Source: Haladaptatus litoreus
Lineage (GTDB): Archaea; Halobacteriota; Halobacteria; Halobacteriales; Haladaptataceae
Length of the DNA: 64,000 bases
Direction: 5' to 3'
Assembly (NCBI RefSeq): GCF_900156425.1
Contig: NZ_FTNO01000001.1
Span: 558,001 to 622,000 of the forward strand
Position 1 is the first letter of the stretch, and each line of letters begins with the position of its first letter. Below are positions 46,100 to 54,831 of the stretch, one piece after another. The notes beneath the pieces are model-generated. The model was given only the letters and a program-made list of their open reading frames with translations, was not told where the DNA came from and did not search any database. The position numbers and the translations under genes are program-made.

Positions 46100-47203
46100 A
46101 TGACCGGGGAGACGGCACTCTCCGAATCGGTTCACGACACCGTAGACGACCGTGGGGCGGTACTGACACAAGCACTCGGCGCGATACTGCTTATCGCGTC
46201 GTTCGTCGGGTTCGTGACGGGGTCGCAGTTCACGGTGTTCGCACTACTCGGATTCCTGTTCACCGTCGCCTACGGGTGGGTCGAACAGCAGGCGGCGACC
46301 GCCCGAGCACTGACGCTACTCGCAACGATTTCGACCGTGCTGATACTCTCGCTCATCACGGTGTTCCTCTTCATCGAGGCGTTTCCCGTTCTCACCCAAA
46401 TGGGAATCCGCCTCTTCGCCCTCGAAAACCCGGTTACCGTCTTCGGCGTGACGGTGTGGCCGGGCGTCGGGGAGTTCTGGAACACGAGCGGAAACGTCTA
46501 CGCGCTCACGCCGATGATTTGGGGAACGCTGGTGACGACGGCCATTGCAATGTGCATCGCCGCCCCCCTCGGCATCGCGGGGGCGTTGTTCATCAGCGAA
46601 ATCGCACCCGCAAGCGTTCGGGAGGTCGTCAAACCCGGCATCGAAATTCTCGCGGGTATTCCGTCCATCGTGTACGGATATCTCGGGTACGTGACGCTGA
46701 ACAGCTATCTCATGGAACACATCTCCCTTCCGAACTTCGGGAGCTTGTTCCTCGTCGGATTGGTTATCGGGCTGATGGCGCTCCCGACGGTCGTCTCCGT
46801 CGCCGAGGATGCCCTGTCGAGCGTGCCCAATCCGATGAAGGACGGCTCGCTGGCGCTCGGTGTCACCGACTGGCAGACGATGAAAGGGATTTCGATTCCT
46901 GCAGCATTCTCTGGCGTGTCGGCGGCGGTTCTGCTCGGCGTGGGTCGAGCCATCGGCGAAACGATGGCCGCGACGGTCATTCTCGGCCACAACCAACGAC
47001 TTCCGGAACCGCTGTACGACGTTTTCGGCAACACCGAGACGCTGACGAGCCTCATCGCCAGTCAGTACGGCAACGCCCACGGTTCTCACATGCAAGCCCT
47101 GTTCGCGGCAGGTGTCGTGCTGTTCGTCGTCGTGATGATAATCAGCACCGCCTCACAACTCATCGAGAAGCGGATGAAACGCAAGCTGGGTGGTGACACA
47201 TGA
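46100..47203 (+). CDS. pstC: Phosphate ABC transporter permease PstC
   Basis: A 367-residue permease, longer than typical bacterial PstC at the N-terminus, which adds two or three membrane segments (residues 20-85). The core has the family marks (IKPGIEILAGIPSIVYGYLG equivalent and DALSSVPNPMKDGSLALGVTDWQTMK). It overlaps pstA by ATGA. Confidence 0.92.
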   Translation: MTGETALSESVHDTVDDRGAVLTQALGAILLIASFVGFVTGSQFTVFALLGFLFTVAYGWVEQQAATARALTLLATISTVLILSLITVFLFIEAFPVLTQMGIRLFALENPVTVFGVTVWPGVGEFWNTSGNVYALTPMIWGTLVTTAIAMCIAAPLGIAGALFISEIAPASVREVVKPGIEILAGIPSIVYGYLGYVTLNSYLMEHISLPNFGSLFLVGLVIGLMALPTVVSVAEDALSSVPNPMKDGSLALGVTDWQTMKGISIPAAFSGVSAAVLLGVGRAIGETMAATVILGHNQRLPEPLYDVFGNTETLTSLIASQYGNAHGSHMQALFAAGVVLFVVVMIISTASQLIEKRMKRKLGGDT

Positions 47204-48804
47204 GCAGTACGTTCGAGCGCGACACGGCACTCGTAGATGGCGAAAAGAGCATCCTCGAATGGCTGTCGTACGGAATCGTCGCGCTCGGTATCGTCACGCC
47301 GCTCCTGACCGCGACGACGTTCCTCCGCGAAACGACGGAAGGGACATCGCTGGTGGGAATCGGGCTGTTGGACGTGTTCGCACTGCTGACTGCGCTCATC
47401 GGTTTCGGCGTCCTCGGAATCGGTGTTGGCTCGTGGAGCGGTCGGTTCGAGACGACGCCGGACGAACGAACCGGCGCGGTGACCGGCGTTGGATTCGGTA
47501 TCGTCGCACTGGTCGTGACGGGACTAACCGTCTCTCAGACGTTCGGGTTCGGCGCAGTCGTCTGGGTGCCAGTTGCAGTTGTCGTCGGTGCCCTCGTGGC
47601 AGTCGGCGTCCTCGCCGCCCGCGAAGACCTCGGGACGACGGTGCCAGTCGGACTGTTCGCCCTCGGCCTCACCGGCCTCGTCCTCGGCGACGTGCTCACC
47701 GTGAGTTGGTCGTGGGAACCCACCGGCCTCTCGGCGGCGTTCCCGGGCTATTTGGTGGTTCCGGCACTCGCCGGTGTAACCGGACTGCTCGGCGCGTGGG
47801 CCGGTTCACTGGCGAGCGAAGGATTCGGAAGCCGCGGTCGTCAGCGCGGTGCGTTCGCACTCATCGGCCTCAGCGCAATTGCGATGCTGGCGGTTCTGGC
47901 GATGTTGCTCCTGTTCATCGGGCGACAGGGATTCGGCTACGCGTTCAGCGAGTTCAGCGTCGGAATCGGCCCGGCGGTTATCCCCATGCTGAACGCCGAA
48001 ATTCCGTTCGTTCGGATACAGATGCCGTTCGTCACCAACGGGTACACGTTCCGTCCGGACGAAATCAACGGCGTCTTCCCGGCCGTCGTCGGAACCTTCT
48101 GGGTCGTCGTCGGTGCCGTCCTCGTCGGCGTGCCGCTCGCCGTCGCCGCGGCGGTTTTCCTCACGGAGTACGCCGAACAGGGTTGGTTCACGCAGGTCGT
48201 CGAGGTAGCGACGAACGGACTTTGGAGCACGCCCAGCGTCGTGTTCGGCCTGTTCGGCTACGCCTTTTTGGTTCCGCGACTCGGCAACGACACGTCGCTC
48301 CTCGCGGGAATGCTCGTCCTCGGATTCATGCTCATCCCACTCGTGCTCATCACGAGCAGAGAGGCGGTGCTAGCCGTTCCGGATGAGTATCGTGACGCCA
48401 GCGCCGCACTCGGCGTGAGCCAGTGGGAAACCATCAAGAGCGTCGTTCTCCCGGCGGCGATGCCGGGTATTCTTACGGGCGTCATCCTCGGTGTCGGTCG
48501 CATTGCTGGCGAAACGGCACCGATTCTCTTGGTGATGGCCGGGGGACTCCGCGATTCGGCACCGAAGGTGCTCGGGGCGTTCGAGTTCTCTTCGGTACCT
48601 CCGTTCGTCACCAACGACGCGCTCCTTGCGAGCGCACCGACGCTTCCGTACCAACTGTACGCGAGCATCACCGCCGGAGTGAGCGGTGAGAACGCCGAGG
48701 CGTTCGGATGGGGGACGGCCTTCGTGCTGTTGTTGGTCGTCCTCTCGTTCTACGCCGTTGGTATCGGGACGCGAATCTACTTCAGGAGGAAACTACAGCA
48801 ATGA
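47200..48804 (+). CDS. pstA: Phosphate ABC transporter permease PstA (with long N-terminal membrane extension)
   Basis: A 534-residue protein. The C-terminal ~290 residues are the usual PstA permease ([59 protein letters not shown]). About 230 extra N-terminal residues add several membrane segments. Coupled to pstC and pstB by 4-base overlaps. Confidence 0.9.
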   Translation: MSSTFERDTALVDGEKSILEWLSYGIVALGIVTPLLTATTFLRETTEGTSLVGIGLLDVFALLTALIGFGVLGIGVGSWSGRFETTPDERTGAVTGVGFGIVALVVTGLTVSQTFGFGAVVWVPVAVVVGALVAVGVLAAREDLGTTVPVGLFALGLTGLVLGDVLTVSWSWEPTGLSAAFPGYLVVPALAGVTGLLGAWAGSLASEGFGSRGRQRGAFALIGLSAIAMLAVLAMLLLFIGRQGFGYAFSEFSVGIGPAVIPMLNAEIPFVRIQMPFVTNGYTFRPDEINGVFPAVVGTFWVVVGAVLVGVPLAVAAAVFLTEYAEQGWFTQVVEVATNGLWSTPSVVFGLFGYAFLVPRLGNDTSLLAGMLVLGFMLIPLVLITSREAVLAVPDEYRDASAALGVSQWETIKSVVLPAAMPGILTGVILGVGRIAGETAPILLVMAGGLRDSAPKVLGAFEFSSVPPFVTNDALLASAPTLPYQLYASITAGVSGENAEAFGWGTAFVLLLVVLSFYAVGIGTRIYFRRKLQQ

Positions 48805-49706
48805 GCAAAAACGCACCACAGTCAGCGGATACGAGGCAGCGCCAGCAAACCACCACGTCCGGCGAGAGTACCGAGCAACTCCAAGACGAATGGACAGACT
48901 ACGAGTTTTCGGGTGACCCGAAACTCTCCGTCGAGGGGCTGAACGTCCACTACGGCGACGAACACGCCCTCAAGGACATCTCGATGGAGATTCCCGAACG
49001 GAGCGTCACCGCCCTCGTCGGGCCGTCCGGTTGTGGTAAGTCCACGTTCCTGCGGTGTCTCAACCGCATGAACGACCGGATTAACAGCGCCCGAATCGAC
49101 GGTTCGGTTCGCCTCGACGGCGAGGAAATCTATCAGGACAACGCCAATCTGGTCGAACTCAGAAAGCGCGTCGGGATGGTGTTTCAGGCACCGAACCCGT
49201 TTCCGAAGTCGATTCGTGACAACGTCTCATATGGCCCGCGAAAGCACGGCGACATCAAAACCGGCCTCATCGCGCGACTGCTCGGCGAAGCCAACGAGGA
49301 CAAAGAAGACGAACTCGTCGAGCGTGCGCTCCGGAACGCCGCGCTCTGGGACGAGGTGAGTGACCGCCTCGACGACAACGCGATGGGGCTTTCGGGCGGT
49401 CAGCAACAACGCCTCTGTATCGCCCGTTGTCTCGCTACCGACCCGGAAGTTATCCTGATGGACGAACCCGCGAGCGCGCTTGACCCCATCGCAACCGCGA
49501 AAATCGAGGACCTCGTCGATGAACTCTCCGAGGAGTACACTGTCGTCGTCGTCACGCACAACATGCAACAGGCGGCGCGTATCTCCGACCAGACGGCGGT
49601 CTTCCTCACCGGCGGCGAACTGGTCGAATACGACGATACGGGGAAAATATTCGAGAACCCGGAGAGCCAGCGCGTCGAAGATTACGTCAGCGGAAAGTTC
49701 GGATAA
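48801..49706 (+). CDS. pstB: Phosphate ABC transporter ATP-binding protein
   Basis: A 301-residue ATPase. A 50-residue Gln/Thr-rich tail precedes the PstB domain: Walker [21 protein letters not shown], signature [15 protein letters not shown], Walker [14 protein letters not shown]. The open frame extends 93 nt upstream inside pstA; ATG 48801 overlaps the pstA stop by ATGA and is chosen. Confidence 0.93.
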   Translation: MSKNAPQSADTRQRQQTTTSGESTEQLQDEWTDYEFSGDPKLSVEGLNVHYGDEHALKDISMEIPERSVTALVGPSGCGKSTFLRCLNRMNDRINSARIDGSVRLDGEEIYQDNANLVELRKRVGMVFQAPNPFPKSIRDNVSYGPRKHGDIKTGLIARLLGEANEDKEDELVERALRNAALWDEVSDRLDDNAMGLSGGQQQRLCIARCLATDPEVILMDEPASALDPIATAKIEDLVDELSEEYTVVVVTHNMQQAARISDQTAVFLTGGELVEYDDTGKIFENPESQRVEDYVSGKFG

Positions 49707-49719
49707 CGGAGAGTCAGGC

Positions 49720-50697
49720 ATGGAAACGAGAAAAGTCCAATACACGGGAAGCTCCACGACGATTTCCCTGCCGAAGGAGTGGGCCGACGAACACGGCGTC
49801 GAAGCGGGGATGCAGTTGGCGCTCTACCCCGCCGAGAACGGCGAGTTGATAATCGGTGCCGAACAGACCGACGACGATGAGCCACCGGAGTTCTGTGTCG
49901 AAGGACGCTCCGCGATGGACATCCGACAAACCGTAAAGGCGCTGTACGCCATCGGCAACGACACGTTCATCCTCACGGCGGAGGGTGAATTCGACCGAGA
50001 GCAACGCCGCGCCGTCGCAACGGTGACGACCAACTTGGTCGGATTGGAGGTGCGAAACGAGTCCGAGACGGAACTCGTGCTCACCACCGTGTTCGACGCC
50101 GCGGCGGTGTCCATCGAACGAACGGTGCTCCAACTCCAGTACACCGCACTCTCGATGCATCAGGACGCCATCCACGGACTCATCGACGGAAACGAAGCAA
50201 GCGCGGAACGCGTGACAAATCGACGGAACGACGCCGAAAGACGGTTTCGCGTCGCCGAGAGCTGTTTCCAGCGAACGCTCACGGACGTCGAACAACTTGA
50301 CCGCCTCGGACACTCACGCCCGGACATCTTCGACCAGTACGCGACGGCGCGACAGCTCGCCGACGTTGCGGAACAGGCCCAACGAATCGCAACACTAGTC
50401 GGAAGCGAAGCGACGGTCGAAAAACCGTGGCCCGACGAGTTCGAACGATTCGCCAGAGAGTCCCGACATCTCACCGAACAGGCTGTTGACGACGTTTTGA
50501 GTGCGGACGAACCGCCCTACGAGACGGTGCGAACCTGTCGGGAACTCGTCGATGACGTGACCGAATTGCGGCGACGGCTGTATCGGGAAAACGAAGTGAC
50601 GTACGTGCGGTCAGTTGCTGTCGGCTCTCTCGAACGGACGGCGAGAGGAGCGGTAAAAATCGCAGAGCGGGCGGTACAGGCGTCCCTTCGTCGGTAG
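49720..50697 (+). CDS. phoU: PhoU-family regulator with AbrB-like N-terminus
   Basis: A 325-residue protein. Residues 1-45 look like an AbrB/SpoVT DNA-binding domain (RKVQYTGSSTTISLPKEWAD). The remainder is a helical PhoU-type region with two three-helix bundles. This is the archaeal PhoU layout, joining transporter control to possible DNA binding. It is the last gene of the pst operon, 13 nt after pstB. Confidence 0.85.
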   Translation: METRKVQYTGSSTTISLPKEWADEHGVEAGMQLALYPAENGELIIGAEQTDDDEPPEFCVEGRSAMDIRQTVKALYAIGNDTFILTAEGEFDREQRRAVATVTTNLVGLEVRNESETELVLTTVFDAAAVSIERTVLQLQYTALSMHQDAIHGLIDGNEASAERVTNRRNDAERRFRVAESCFQRTLTDVEQLDRLGHSRPDIFDQYATARQLADVAEQAQRIATLVGSEATVEKPWPDEFERFARESRHLTEQAVDDVLSADEPPYETVRTCRELVDDVTELRRRLYRENEVTYVRSVAVGSLERTARGAVKIAERAVQASLRR

Positions 50698-50735
50698 CGG
50701 GAAACCGTGCAGTTGATTCGTTGCTGATTTCCGGA

Positions 50736-51527
50736 CTACTGCCCGTCGAACGCCGAGCGAAGCGTCCATTCTCCCGAATCGAAAAACGGCGACCCGGGAT
50801 ATCCTGCACCTCGCCAGAGTGCGTCGATGGGGTTCGCCAGTTCGGTTCGAACGTCGGCGTCGAAGTTCGACAGGTTGACCGGAAACGGCGCGAGCATATT
50901 TTCGGAAATCCGGCCCGCATCGGTCGATTCCGATTCGCTCGAATCCAGCAAACAGCCGCGAACGCCGTACATCGTGAGCGTAACGTGAATCGGGGACATC
51001 TGCTGATGATACGCAAGAACACGGAGATAGCGCCGAACGCACCGCGTCAAATCGAGTTCGAGTGCGCGTCCGTCAAACTGCTTCGGTTCACTTCGCTCTG
51101 GCTCGTTTTCCACCCCTGCTTCGCCGAACGGAATCGCCGAGACGGCTTCGATAACGCCGTTCGAGAAGAGATGCGAATAGCCCGCGCAGGCGGCTTCGCG
51201 CTCGTCGTCCGACTCGCGCTCGACGGAAGCAGCGAACCCGTCGGCAGTCCACGTCCCGTGGGCGTCGTGATTGCCGAGAACGGGCAGTTGCGTGGGACGG
51301 GACGGATTTGCTTCGGGGAGTATCGAATGTTCCGCGAGGTCGATGGCGTAGCCGTCGTCGTAGACGGCGTCCGGTACGACGTGGACGACGAGTCCCCGCG
51401 GTGCGTCGAAACCGAAGTACCCCTCGCCCCCGACGACGGTTTCGAGGCGATGTTCGTGCAGCGCCGTCGCCTGCTCGTTCGACCCACCGGCGTATTTCGC
51501 CGCCATGACCGCGTCTCGATAGCTCAT
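50736..51527 (-). CDS. Hypothetical protein, Schlafen/AlbA-type C-terminal region-like
   Basis: A 263-residue soluble protein with no signal. LVVHVVPDAVYDDGYAIDL, followed by NHDAHGTWTADGFAA, resembles the region that follows AlbA_2 (Schlafen-like ATP/DNA-binding) domains in many prokaryotic proteins. The usual AlbA_2 domain would precede this and is absent; the upstream sequence holds no matching frame. It is either a standalone domain or a truncated gene. It lies convergent with phoU, 38 nt away. Confidence 0.5.
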   Translation of the reverse strand: MSYRDAVMAAKYAGGSNEQATALHEHRLETVVGGEGYFGFDAPRGLVVHVVPDAVYDDGYAIDLAEHSILPEANPSRPTQLPVLGNHDAHGTWTADGFAASVERESDDEREAACAGYSHLFSNGVIEAVSAIPFGEAGVENEPERSEPKQFDGRALELDLTRCVRRYLRVLAYHQQMSPIHVTLTMYGVRGCLLDSSESESTDAGRISENMLAPFPVNLSNFDADVRTELANPIDALWRGAGYPGSPFFDSGEWTLRSAFDGQ

Positions 51528-51612
51528 CGGGTGTCGAATAGCTGTCCGCGGACGTGGTTAAGTGAACTGGTACGCTGAATCGGAGAGCAACCGTTCGCTT
51601 TTTTCGACTGTC

Positions 51613-51987
51613 CTACTCCCCGAACTCGTCTATGCGTCCGTGAACGTATGCACACCACTCGTCCAACGTCTGGTGCATCAGGTCTTTCGCGTCCGCGAGT
51701 GGCGTCGGTTCGTGTCGGTATACGTGGCCGCCGCCGTCGAGGAGGTGGCGTCGTCTGCTGGCCAATCCCTTCTCGCGCAGGGTCGCCAACGACCGGGAAA
51801 CGTTGCTCCGGTCGCGGTCGGTTTCGACGGCCAGCTCCTCTGTCGTGCTGTTTGGTTGTTCCAACAACACGCGATACGTGCGGCTCTCGTGGGGTTGGAT
51901 AGAGAACACACAAGTCATCACGTTCTCGAAACTCGGTTCGTCGCCGAGCATCAGGGTTCGAAACCGCTGTGGGTCGGGGTCGCTCAT
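51613..51987 (-). CDS. Winged-helix (MarR/TrmB-like) transcriptional regulator
   Basis: A 124-residue protein. The HTH is YRVLLEQPNSTTEELAVETDRDRSNVSRSLATLREKGLA (about residues 40-78), followed by a wing with a basic patch (SRRRHLLDGGGHVYRHEP). It ends with a helix for dimerization. ATG 51987 is chosen; another in-frame start is five codons upstream. It is divergent from the membrane protein at 52187, which may be its target. Confidence 0.75.
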   Translation of the reverse strand: MSDPDPQRFRTLMLGDEPSFENVMTCVFSIQPHESRTYRVLLEQPNSTTEELAVETDRDRSNVSRSLATLREKGLASRRRHLLDGGGHVYRHEPTPLADAKDLMHQTLDEWCAYVHGRIDEFGE

Positions 51988-52106
51988 GTGTGAGTTGTAC
52001 ACACGATTCCTGATAAAATCCGGAGTTACTTCGAACTCACCGTGGTTGAGGATGCTGTTTCGGTCGCCAATCGTCGGTCTAACTCCATTCGATTACCCGT
52101 ATCGGT

Positions 52107-52142
52107 CGTGCGGGGCGAACGCACATGCGTTCGCCCCGCACG
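52107..52142. repeat. Perfect 17-bp hairpin in intergenic region (2-nt loop)
   Basis: Arms CGTGCGGGGCGAACGCA and TGCGTTCGCCCCGCACG around CA. It ends 44 nt before the ATG of the membrane protein gene and lies between two divergent genes. Confidence 0.92.
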
Positions 52143-52186
52143 CGCGCCAAACCGCCTTGTTCGGGGTTGGAGTACACTCATCTGCG

Positions 52187-52669
52187 ATGGCGACAGAGAC
52201 TACCACGGAATCAGTGACGGACGTATCGAACTATCGGGAAAACGCGTGGCAGTCCGGCGTACTCTCGGGACTCATCGCGGGTGCCGTGATGGGTGTCATG
52301 CTGACGATGCAGATGCGGCCCGTCATCGAACACGCCATTCCGGCCCTGTGGGGCCTCGACGGCGGGGCCGCCGGATGGACGATTCACATGATCAACTCCG
52401 CCATCTTCGGCGTGCTGTTCGCCGCGATGGTGTCGCTCACCGGCCTCCGAAGTTCGGCCGATTCGGTCGGGAAATCGGCCGCAATCGGCCTCGGCTACGG
52501 CGTCCTCGTCTGGGTCGTCGCCGCCGTCATCGTAATGCCGATTTGGTTGCAGGCGGTTGGCTTCCCGATGGCTCCGAGCCTGCCGAACATCAGTGTACAA
52601 AGCCTGCTTGGCCACGCCGTCTTCGGCGTGGTGCTCGGCGCGCTGTACCCGGTTATCCGAAATCGGTGA
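52187..52669 (+). CDS. Four-TM membrane protein of unknown function
   Basis: A 160-residue protein with four hydrophobic segments (about 27-45, 67-88, 100-122, 138-156). It has a polar start and few charged residues otherwise; GVLSGLIAGAVMGVMLTMQM and HAVFGVVLGALYPVI fall in the glycine-rich pattern of small haloarchaeal membrane proteins. It is divergent from the winged-helix regulator and has a strong hairpin in its upstream region. Confidence 0.6.
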   Translation: MATETTTESVTDVSNYRENAWQSGVLSGLIAGAVMGVMLTMQMRPVIEHAIPALWGLDGGAAGWTIHMINSAIFGVLFAAMVSLTGLRSSADSVGKSAAIGLGYGVLVWVVAAVIVMPIWLQAVGFPMAPSLPNISVQSLLGHAVFGVVLGALYPVIRNR

Positions 52670-52752
52670 TGGTTCCGTAGCCCTCTAATCGACACTACCG
52701 AATTTTATCACCATTTGGTCGCTGAAAAGAGTAAGTCGATGAGGCAGTAGAA

Positions 52753-53466
52753 TTACCCATATGATTCGTGCAGATACGAAAGCAGTTCGTCCACGGTTTT
52801 CGGGTCATACGTCCAGAATCCGTAGAACTGGTCGGGGTCGTGCTCTTCCGCCAGCAATGCGCATTTCTGTAACGGGTCGCCGCCGCCGTCGTACACCAGA
52901 AACCACGTCTTCCCGATTTCGTCGGTTTCGTCCCCGTGAAACGTCACATCCTGCATCTCGAACGAACGCCACTCTCCGCTCCCGTAGATGTGGATGTCGA
53001 GGTTCGTCTCGTCGGCGAGTCGGTCATAGACGGGTTCCTGTGCGCGAAACGCGGACGGCGACTGAAAGCCGACGTGGAGTTCGCCGTCTCCGACCCGCCA
53101 CGCGCGGTCTTCGATTTCCCGACTCGTTGCGAGCATCTGACGTTTGTCGAACGAGGTGAATAGGGTTCTGTCGAGAACCGAAAGCAGGTCGCGGAACAAA
53201 GACGACTCTCCCTCGTCGCTCCACGGAACGGTGATGGGAGGTGTAAGAAACTCCGTGAGAGCCTGCAATCCTATCGTCCCCTTGAACTCTCCGTCGTCCC
53301 GAACGACGAGAAATTCGTCGCCGCCGACGCTCCGGAGTCGTTTGTACTGCACCGCGACGTTCTTCGTTTCGAACTGCTCCGCGAGGTCGGTATCCGGGTC
53401 GGCGGCGTACACTACGAGCGTCTTCTGCTCCCGTTCGACCGTCGTGATGTGTTCGTGAAGGGTCAT
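52753..53466 (-). CDS. DICT-domain sensory protein
   Basis: A 237-residue soluble protein matching the DICT sensory domain found in haloarchaeal and cyanobacterial signalling proteins. Conserved stretches are FLVVRDDGEFKGTIGL, MLATSREIEDRAWRVG and TWFLVYDGGGDPLQKCALLAEE. It starts 3 nt after the stop of the DUF7344 gene, so the two are co-transcribed. The ligand is unknown; the domain is thought to sense light or redox inputs with Bat-type systems. Confidence 0.72.
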   Translation of the reverse strand: MTLHEHITTVEREQKTLVVYAADPDTDLAEQFETKNVAVQYKRLRSVGGDEFLVVRDDGEFKGTIGLQALTEFLTPPITVPWSDEGESSLFRDLLSVLDRTLFTSFDKRQMLATSREIEDRAWRVGDGELHVGFQSPSAFRAQEPVYDRLADETNLDIHIYGSGEWRSFEMQDVTFHGDETDEIGKTWFLVYDGGGDPLQKCALLAEEHDPDQFYGFWTYDPKTVDELLSYLHESYG

Positions 53467-53469
53467 TAC

Positions 53470-53865
53470 CTACGAGTCGGAGTTCGGCTCCGGGGTGTTT
53501 CTGCGCTCGTTCCGTTGTGCCCAGTCGAGGATTCGGCCGACGGGCGGCGATACCTCCCCGAGCGAGAGGAGTTCCATCTGTTCGTCGTAGCGAATCAGTC
53601 CTGCCTCTCGTAGTATCGGAACGTGTATCTCGTGCAGTTCGATACGTACCCGTTCTCGGTCGTCGGGTGTCGCCATTCGATACTCGTTCGCGTGAATCCA
53701 TCCGGTGAGAATGTCCGCCAGTTCGTCCTCGAACACGAGCCCCCATTCTGCGAGGAGATACAGCGTGTATCGGCGTTGTGTATCCGAAAGCGCTCGATAG
53801 ACGCTGTCGGCTATCGACGGCGCCAGTAGAACGTCGTACAGGACATCCCAATCGTCCTTCGCCAT
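53470..53865 (-). CDS. DUF7344 winged-helix-like protein
   Basis: A 131-residue protein of the same family as the one at 5255-5623: VYRALSDTQRRYTLYLLAEWG then LHEIHVPILREAGLIRYDE. An in-frame start lies three codons upstream of ATG 53865. It forms a two-gene unit with the DICT protein downstream. Two identical palindromic operators lie 66-108 bp upstream of its start. Confidence 0.72.
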   Translation of the reverse strand: MAKDDWDVLYDVLLAPSIADSVYRALSDTQRRYTLYLLAEWGLVFEDELADILTGWIHANEYRMATPDDRERVRIELHEIHVPILREAGLIRYDEQMELLSLGEVSPPVGRILDWAQRNERRNTPEPNSDS

Positions 53866-53927
53866 GACTCCCACCCCCCTTTTCTCGTTCGTGATGAACG
53901 TCAGTAAACGTTCTGTCTACTGGTACC

Positions 53928-53942
53928 ATAGAACAGTGTTCC
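53928..53942. promoter_or_regulatory. Operator copy 1 (GAACA-G-TGTTC)
   Basis: The 15-base unit ATAGAACAGTGTTCC contains the perfect palindrome GAACAGTGTTC at 53931-53941. The same 15 bases recur 32 bp away, about three helix turns. Confidence 0.7.
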
Positions 53943-53959
53943 TTCGGCACCGTATCTCG

Positions 53960-53974
53960 ATAGAACAGTGTTCC
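53960..53974. promoter_or_regulatory. Operator copy 2 (GAACA-G-TGTTC)
   Basis: Second exact copy of ATAGAACAGTGTTCC, palindrome at 53963-53973. It lies between the DUF7344 start and the stop of the upstream gene. Confidence 0.7.
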
Positions 53975-53983
53975 GCGTGCCCC

Positions 53984-54637
53984 TCAGTCCAATTTGACGG
54001 CCAGATACCGACTCACTGCGAAGAGAATGCCGCTCGCCACGAACGACAGAATCGACACGGTGGCCACGCTGAGTCCGGTTCCGGACGGGTCGAACGGCCC
54101 CTGCTTCCCCGGCGGTGAATACTGCTGGAGGGTTTCGACGCCCGAAAATCCGAGCAGGAAAAAGACGAGCGTGATGCCGAGGAGCAGGGCACCGCCGACG
54201 AAACCGTAGAACGACGCCATCTCCTCTATGCTCAGGAGTTGTCGCATTCGGCGCTCGCTCAACGCGGATTCGTCGCGGAGAATCGCGCCAGCGACGGCGA
54301 CGTGTCCGACTGCGGTTCCGAGTTCGAGGACGAGGACGAGCGCCCCAGGCATCAGCACCGTCGGCGAGGACGCGAGGGGTTCCCCGCCCGGAAACAGGCC
54401 AGCGACCGCCGAGGGGTACGCCAGCGTGATAGGTGCGACGAGCGCCAAGGCGAGCAGGAGAACGCTTTGCCACGCCAGTTTCGTCGGAATCGATTGGTCG
54501 AAGATGCTGTGCCGACGGACGCGCAGTCGCTCGTACTTCGAGCCGTTGAGAATGGCGTCCGTAATGTCGTCGTCGATGTAGTCAGTTTGTCCCGTCACGG
54601 TACGCACCCGAATCAGGTGTTTTCCATCGCTATTCAC
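53984..54637 (-). CDS. Membrane protein of unknown function
   Basis: A 217-residue protein. A soluble N-terminal part of about 55 residues (VTGQTDYIDDDITDAILNG) precedes four hydrophobic segments, two of them at about 58-78 and 95-118. RRMRQLLSIEEMASFYGFVGG lies between the membrane halves. I do not recognise the family. It lies upstream of and in the same direction as the DUF7344/DICT pair. Confidence 0.6.
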   Translation of the reverse strand: MNSDGKHLIRVRTVTGQTDYIDDDITDAILNGSKYERLRVRRHSIFDQSIPTKLAWQSVLLLALALVAPITLAYPSAVAGLFPGGEPLASSPTVLMPGALVLVLELGTAVGHVAVAGAILRDESALSERRMRQLLSIEEMASFYGFVGGALLLGITLVFFLLGFSGVETLQQYSPPGKQGPFDPSGTGLSVATVSILSFVASGILFAVSRYLAVKLD

Positions 54638-54831
54638 TTCGAGGATATACCGTTATCGGAACGCTATCCGCTATCGTTCAGACAGTAGTGGTGACACATA
54701 AATTGCGTATTACCGCATTTTTCGGTGCGATTTCGGTTCCGAATCGATGCACACCGGAACCGCTTTCGAACTGACTCGAAACCGACGACGAAGTGAACCA
54801 CTAATGCCTCTGCCAGCAATGGTGCGAGTCA

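Noticed and set aside
47190..48386. A 398-codon plus-strand frame overlapping pstA in another frame
   Set aside because: Arginine-rich nonsense product; pstA is well supported.
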